This document shows, piece by piece, positions 59,970 to 64,000 of a DNA stretch of 64,000 bases (positions within the stretch are counted from its first letter, which is position 1; each line of letters opens with the position of its first letter). Source of the stretch: Bacteroidales bacterium UBA3743 (lineage in GTDB: Bacteria > Bacteroidota > Bacteroidia > Bacteroidales > Paludibacteraceae); assembly GCA_002371265.1 (NCBI GenBank), contig DFGT01000030.1, positions 135,703 to 199,702 on the forward strand, written 5' to 3'. A model generated the notes under the pieces. It saw only the letters and a program-made list of their open reading frames with translations. It made no database searches and was not told where the DNA came from. The translations under genes and the position numbers were made by a program.

Positions 59970-60983
59970 ATGAAAAAGACAGCAGTAGTCATCCTGAATT
60001 ATAACGGAGAGAAGATGCTCAAGCAATTTCTTCCATCCGTCGTCGAATATACACCAGAAGACATCGCCGACGTGGTTGTGGCAGACAACGCATCCACAGA
60101 CCGCTCGCTTGAAATCCTAAAAGAGCAATTTCCTTCCGTGAAGACGCTGGTGCTTGATAAGAACTACGGTTTTGCAGGAGGCTACAACCGTGCGATCGCC
60201 CAACTTGACTACGAATACATACTGCTGCTAAACTCCGATGTGGAGGCAACGGAAGGTTATCTGGAACCATTGGTCGAAGCATTGGACAAAGATTCCAAGG
60301 TCGTGAGCGTCCAACCTAAATTGCTGGCTCAGAAAGACAAAGACAAGTTTGAATACGCAGGAGCGGCAGGTGGATTTCTCGACAAATATGGATATCCATT
60401 CTGTCGAGGCCGAATATTTGAGAACGTCGAGACCGACAATCACCAATACGACGAAGAATCAGATGTGCTCTGGACCACTGGGGCGGCAATGCTGGTGCGA
60501 CGCAAAGAGTATCTCGACAATGGTGGTTTGGACGACCGGTTCTTCGCCCATCAGGAAGAGATCGACCTGTGCTGGAGACTATCGTCGAGAGGATATAAGT
60601 TGCGTTGCATACCGTCGTCGATCCTGTATCACGTGGGAGGAGGCACACTGGACGCTTCAAATCCAAGGAAGACATTTCTGAATTTCCGCAACAATCTGTG
60701 CATGATATATAAGAATGCAGTCGACGCGAATAAAATCCTCCTCATACGATTTTTCCTCGACTATATGGCTGCCGCTGTCTACCTGCTGAAGGGAGAACCC
60801 GGCAACGTAAAAGCAGTGTGGAAAGCGCGACGCGAGTTTAGCAAGATGAAGACGGAATTGAAGAAAGACAGAGATGAGAATCTCCGCAAGACAGTCTGCA
60901 AACCAACTGGACTAATGGATTTTTCCATCATAGTGCAGACGAAGTTGAAAGGAAAGAAAACGTATGATGAATTAATGAAATAA
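59970..60983 (+). CDS. Family 2 glycosyltransferase
   Basis: A 337-residue GT-A enzyme. It starts VVILNYNG (7-14), has ADNASTD (about 38-44), the DxD-type LLLNSDVE (about 85-92), a WTTGAAMLVRR acceptor segment and the ED-type HQEEIDLCWR (about 194-203). A single hydrophobic segment (about 258-276) suggests membrane association. This layout is that of the rhamnosyltransferase-like GT2 group that builds surface polysaccharides. The sugar and acceptor are not evident, and no other polysaccharide genes flank it. It ends at a bidirectional terminator. Confidence 0.87.
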   Translation: MKKTAVVILNYNGEKMLKQFLPSVVEYTPEDIADVVVADNASTDRSLEILKEQFPSVKTLVLDKNYGFAGGYNRAIAQLDYEYILLLNSDVEATEGYLEPLVEALDKDSKVVSVQPKLLAQKDKDKFEYAGAAGGFLDKYGYPFCRGRIFENVETDNHQYDEESDVLWTTGAAMLVRRKEYLDNGGLDDRFFAHQEEIDLCWRLSSRGYKLRCIPSSILYHVGGGTLDASNPRKTFLNFRNNLCMIYKNAVDANKILLIRFFLDYMAAAVYLLKGEPGNVKAVWKARREFSKMKTELKKDRDENLRKTVCKPTGLMDFSIIVQTKLKGKKTYDELMK

Positions 60984-60985
60984 AG

Positions 60986-61015
60986 GAAGCCGTGGAATCA
61001 AATTCCACGGCTTTC
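60986..61015. terminator. Bidirectional terminator between GT2 and the frameshifted FISUMP gene
   Basis: GAAGCCGTGGAA and TTCCACGGCTTTC arms around TCAAA. Confidence 0.8.
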
Positions 61016-61032
61016 ATTTCTATATACTAATA

Positions 61033-61693
61033 TTATTTCTTGGAGCGGACAGGACGAATTGGGACACCAATGAAACGAACTGTTTTTCCACTGGTTGCCT
61101 CTTCAGAATGGAAGTAGAAGTACAGAACATATGCAGCAGTATCGCCGTCGAAAGATGATGTCCAATAATATCCAACATTACCTTCATTGTAGACAAACGA
61201 CTCTTGGGTGCCAGCCGCAGGAAGGAAAATAGAATTGCCGTTAGAGGAAGTGAATTTTGCCCCACTCACTCCATTGATCTCCGTCCAGCAATATTTACAA
61301 TTTTCATATAATTCCACAATCTCTTCTTTTGTAGGCATCCTCCAATCTTTCCCCAAATTGACAATGGCAGCATCATCTTCAGGGAAAAGAGTCGAAATGG
61401 AATCGACCACACCATAAGCTTTGTTAAAATTATATCTAATCAAAGAGTCTATATCCCCCTCTGAATTTAATTTTTTCCATTTATAGGTACTCCCAATCAT
61501 AAATCTTTTTAGGCATAGTTTCCCCCCATGCGAAATAGAATCCAGATTCCTCAGGTTTAGTTGCACCAATGTTACACGTTGCCCATAACGTTCCGCTCGG
61601 TAACCCAAGATCCACATATTCTTTTGAGGTCTCCGCATACGAGGAGAATCCAAGTGTCGCAATACCCAATGCAAAAAGTAGTTCTTTTTTCAT
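61033..61693 (-). pseudogene. FISUMP-domain secreted protein, single-base frameshift
   Basis: The start is MKKELLFALGIATLGFSSYAE (shown here in two parts: a signal peptide MKKELLFALG and a cut near SSYAE). YVDLGLPSG, NIGATKP and FAWGE follow as in other FISUMP proteins. This frame closes just after IYDWEYL. The next frame carries the rest: YKWKKLNSEG, LGKDWRMPT, FTSSNGNSIFLPAAG, YYWTSSFDG and VPIRPVRSKK. Removing one C from the CCC run at 61492-61494 would join the two into a DWSTYKWK segment expected for the family. The domain is otherwise complete, so this is a recent mutation, a phase-variable state or an assembly error. Confidence 0.8.
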
Positions 61694-61748
61694 ATTTATA
61701 TAGTTCATATTGACTTTTCCCCGGTACTCCATTCCAAGTTTTTCCTCG

Positions 61749-61771
61749 CTCCGCTATATGGCGTCTTCCTG
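61749..61771. repeat. 23-bp direct repeat, copy 1 (3' side of the 61.9 kb BspA-like gene)
   Basis: CGCTCCGCTATATGGCGTCT plus TCC, identical to 63825-63847. A GTCGCC / GGTGAC-type hairpin follows within 30 bases, and a GTCGCC / GGCGAC one follows the other copy. Confidence 0.75.
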
Positions 61772-61862
61772 ACATTTCCGTCGCCGAAGGTGACACATCG
61801 TCCCCGGACGACCGTCACCGATTGTCTTCCGCAAAGCAGAAAACAGTCGGGAAAAGAGCAAA

Positions 61863-63638
61863 TCATTTCAAAAACTTCACAGACTTGCAACCTTCAAAAG
61901 TATTTTCCTCAACAATCACATTTTCTTTTGAATTATCAATTACAATTTCAAGATTTCCACAACCATAAAAAGCTTTTTTCCCTATGCATGTCACACTCGA
62001 TGGAATCTCTATGCTCGTCAATCCGCGACATAAATAAAACGCATAATCTCCTATGCTTGTCACACTCGACGGGATCTCTATGCTTGTCAATCCAAGACAA
62101 TCAGAAAATGCGGACTTCTCAATGTTTGTCACACCAGATGGAATTTCAAATTTCCCTTTCTTACCACCTGGTACCCAAATAAGTTTTGTTCTATTTTTAT
62201 CATACAACGCACCATTCTCAGATGAATAAATAGCATTATCCGTCGCCACATTTATGCTTGTCAGGCCAACACAATTAGAAAATGCATAATTCCCTATGCT
62301 TGTCACACTGGACGGAATCTCTATGCTTGTCAAGTTTCTACAATCGGAAAACGCATTATTCCCTATGCTTATCACACTGGACGGAATCTCTATGCTCGTC
62401 AAACCGCTACATAAATAAAACGCAAGATCTCCAATGCTTGTCACACCAGATGAAATTTCTATGCTTGTCAAGTTTTCACAATCGGAAAACGCTCCATATC
62501 CTATGCTCGTCACAGTGGCTGATATCTCGATGTTTGTCAATCCGCCGCATCCCCCAAACGCATCATCTCCTATTCTTGTAACACCTGATGGAACAACAAA
62601 TTTGCCACTCATACCACCTGGGAAACGAATAAGTTCAGTCTTATCTTTATTATACAACACACCATTTTCAGATGTATAAATTTGATTATCCGTCGCTACA
62701 TTTATGTTTGTCAAGCCATTACATCCCACAAACGCACCATACCCTATACTTGTCACACTCGATGGAATCTTTATATTTGTCAAGCCACTGCAATCCTTAA
62801 ACGCACCTCTACCTATGCTTGTCACACTTAATGGTATCTTTATACTTGTCAAGCTATGACAATACTGAAACGCATAGTCCCCTATGCTCGTCACACTAGA
62901 TGGAATCTTTATACTTGTCAAGCCACGACAATCCTCAAACGCACCGTCCCCTATACTTGTCAAGCCGGATAAAATCTTTATGTTTGTCAAGCCATTACAT
63001 CCCACAAACGCACCATACCCTATACTTCTCACACTAGATGGAATCTTTATACTTGTTAAGCCACGACAATCCTCAAACGCTCTATCTTCTATGCTTGTCA
63101 CACTCGTTGGAATCTTTATGTTTCTCAATTCCAAACATCCATAAAAAGCTCTATATCCTATGCTTGTGACGCTTGATGGAATCTCTATGTGTGTCAAGCC
63201 ATCGCAATTCTCAAACGCATAGTCCCCTATACTTGTGACACTCGATGGAATCTCTATGCTTGTCAAACCACTACAAAAGCAAAACGATTCTTTCCCTATG
63301 CTTGTCACACTCGATGGAATTTCTATGTGTGTCAATCTGTCACACAAAAAAAATGCACCTTTCCCTATGCTCGTAACACTATAAACATGTCCACCAATTC
63401 GTATTTCAGAAGGGATTACGACCGATTCAAGTTTTTTATAAGAAGAATAATCCTCTATCACCTCCGCCGTACTATCAGAAGTGATATGATACTTCAGTGG
63501 AGCAACAAACACGTCTCCATTCTCATCTATTTTCACATCAGTCTCATTCTGGTTCCCATTCAATTGGGATTCAGGCTCTGCGACAACAGAAATGCATAAC
63601 AATGCCGACAGCAGCGACACAAGTAGTTTCTTCAACAT
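61863..63638 (-). CDS. BspA-like leucine-rich repeat protein with near-identical 23-residue units
   Basis: A 591-residue secreted protein with a signal peptide ending near VVAE (about 21). An opening beta segment (LKYHITSDSTAEV, VVIPSEIRIGGHVYSVTSIG) is like that of the 54243 protein. About 15 regular 23-residue LRR units follow, close to LTSIEIPSSVTSIGDYAF plus a cysteine. Two longer inserts with INVATDN and a PGGxxGKF motif interrupt the series. The end, VEENTFEGCKSVKFLK, matches the ends of the blocks in the 54243 protein. Surface location and protein binding are likely by family; no sorting domain is present. The near-identity of units at DNA level points to recent expansion. It has a -7 box at 63666. 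Confidence 0.87.
   Translation of the reverse strand: MLKKLLVSLLSALLCISVVAEPESQLNGNQNETDVKIDENGDVFVAPLKYHITSDSTAEVIEDYSSYKKLESVVIPSEIRIGGHVYSVTSIGKGAFFLCDRLTHIEIPSSVTSIGKESFCFCSGLTSIEIPSSVTSIGDYAFENCDGLTHIEIPSSVTSIGYRAFYGCLELRNIKIPTSVTSIEDRAFEDCRGLTSIKIPSSVRSIGYGAFVGCNGLTNIKILSGLTSIGDGAFEDCRGLTSIKIPSSVTSIGDYAFQYCHSLTSIKIPLSVTSIGRGAFKDCSGLTNIKIPSSVTSIGYGAFVGCNGLTNINVATDNQIYTSENGVLYNKDKTELIRFPGGMSGKFVVPSGVTRIGDDAFGGCGGLTNIEISATVTSIGYGAFSDCENLTSIEISSGVTSIGDLAFYLCSGLTSIEIPSSVISIGNNAFSDCRNLTSIEIPSSVTSIGNYAFSNCVGLTSINVATDNAIYSSENGALYDKNRTKLIWVPGGKKGKFEIPSGVTNIEKSAFSDCLGLTSIEIPSSVTSIGDYAFYLCRGLTSIEIPSSVTCIGKKAFYGCGNLEIVIDNSKENVIVEENTFEGCKSVKFLK
61980..63340. repeat. 69-bp coding tandem repeats
   Basis: Each LRR unit of the 61863-63638 gene corresponds to 69 bp with strongly conserved text such as CTTGTCACACTCGATGGAAT. 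The series is broken at about 62130-62280 and 62570-62715 by the longer inserts. Such repeats are prone to slippage or recombination. Confidence 0.85.
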
Positions 63639-63665
63639 AGCGACTTAATTATAATTATATTGTCA

Positions 63666-63673
63666 CAAAAGTA
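63666..63673 (-). promoter_or_regulatory. -7 promoter box of the 61.9 kb BspA-like gene
   Basis: TACTTTTG on the minus strand, 27 bases before ATG 63638. Confidence 0.55.
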
Positions 63674-63824
63674 GGAAATAAAATGGAAAGATGGATGGGA
63701 TTGGACGATAAACGATGAACGATGGACGATGGCGGTTGGCAAACAGCATGATTCTGTATTGCCTTCCAGGCAAAGATTGGGCATTGTGGATTTCATACCC
63801 CGGGACTTCATCCCGGGTTACTTA

Positions 63825-63847
63825 CGCTCCGCTATATGGCGTCTTCC
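63825..63847. repeat. 23-bp direct repeat, copy 2 (5' side of the 61.9 kb BspA-like gene)
   Basis: Identical to 61749-61771 and in the same orientation; the two copies flank the BspA-like gene. Confidence 0.75.
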
Positions 63848-63926
63848 AGACGCACTGTCTCACGATGGCGGTTGGCAAACAGACGTCGCCGCAGGCGACG
63901 TTATCGGCCCCAGCCGACGGTAACTG

Positions 63927-63954
63927 GTAGAGACGTTGCGCGCAACGTCTCTAC
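63927..63954. repeat. Perfect 28-bp palindrome GTAGAGACGTTGCG / CGCAACGTCTCTAC
   Basis: Fourteen-base arms without a loop. The outer nine bases, GTAGAGACG and CGTCTCTAC, are the same as in the gpmI terminator at 16465-16492. Confidence 0.85.
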
Positions 63955-64000
63955 GGCCATTGCCCCGCATAAACAAAAAAAAGGAGCCAACCTCGTTGAG

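Larger units (their letters stand above)
63674..64000. other. Repeat-rich intergenic region at the window end
   Basis: No credible gene is seen; open frames here run through palindromes. It holds a tract of AACGATG/GACGATG words (63704-63730), a 21-bp direct repeat (63726-63746 and 63862-63882), a CCCGGGA/TCCCGGG hairpin (63799-63817), copy 2 of the 23-bp repeat (63825-63847) and a 28-bp palindrome (63927-63954). The last bases (A-run, then GGAGCCAACC) look like the first arm of a terminator cut by the window edge. Confidence 0.6.

Noticed and set aside
63715..63930. Overlapping open frames at the window end as genes
   Set aside because: They translate palindromes and direct repeats and have no promoter box or family resemblance.

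Overview
The window is a chromosomal piece of a Bacteroidales bacterium (phylum Bacteroidota), probably gut- or rumen-associated; genus cannot be fixed from the sequence. Four signals agree. At least 18 genes are preceded by the Bacteroidetes -7 box TAnnTTTG, with little sign of Shine-Dalgarno sites. Type IX secretion (T9SS) cargo carries both type A and type B C-terminal sorting domains. BspA-like leucine-rich repeat proteins and FISUMP (Fibrobacter major paralogous) domains occur. Family-restricted proteins are present (DUF4270, DUF4834, DUF2490, rSAM/lipoprotein pairs). Most gaps are A+T-rich and hold short palindromes and word-like repeats. No tRNA, rRNA, CRISPR array, IS element or prophage was seen.

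Layout. 1-7.3 kb: a FISUMP lipoprotein, a PIN-domain toxin-antitoxin pair, a patatin/beta-barrel phospholipase and a GH95 alpha-fucosidase-like T9SS cargo. 7.3-12.4 kb: an intergenic array with exact 32-bp period in front of a DUF4143 ATPase, then topoisomerase III, a C92-type amidase/peptidase and a second array with exact 33-bp period. 12.4-16.5 kb: housekeeping genes (hisA, hisIE, ftsE, DUF4834, gpmI). 16.6-20.4 kb: a surface protein gene, then a compact five-gene operon of four paralogous lipoproteins and a radical SAM/SPASM enzyme, the most interesting system here. 20.5-32.3 kb: T9SS type B adhesin-like proteins mixed with an SDR, a nitroreductase lipoprotein, a TrpB2-type tryptophan synthase beta chain and an RsmI-like methyltransferase. 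32.4-41.2 kb: purU and a THUMP-like methyltransferase, outer-membrane proteins, an Rpn-nuclease remnant and recQ. 41.3-44.7 kb: a minus-strand operon with a VTC polyphosphate polymerase, a DUF4956 membrane protein and secreted partners. 44.7-54.2 kb: dnaA, mlaD, an amidase, a GT39-like transferase, DUF4270, a glycogen-synthase-like protein and divergent panCD. 54.2-64 kb: two BspA-like proteins, a T9SS type A protein, an HsdR_N-like protein divergent from holA, engB, a GT2 and a frameshifted FISUMP gene, ending in a repeat-rich gap.

How it fits together. About one third of the genes encode exported proteins: lipoproteins, beta-barrels, T9SS cargo and LRR proteins. The T9SS machinery itself lies elsewhere. 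Core genes sit in short operons with their own -7 boxes and strong hairpin terminators. The rSAM/lipoprotein and VTC operons look like self-contained cell-envelope modules. Several surface-protein genes show duplication, domain swapping, repeat expansion or frameshifting, so the surface repertoire appears to be evolving fast against a stable core.
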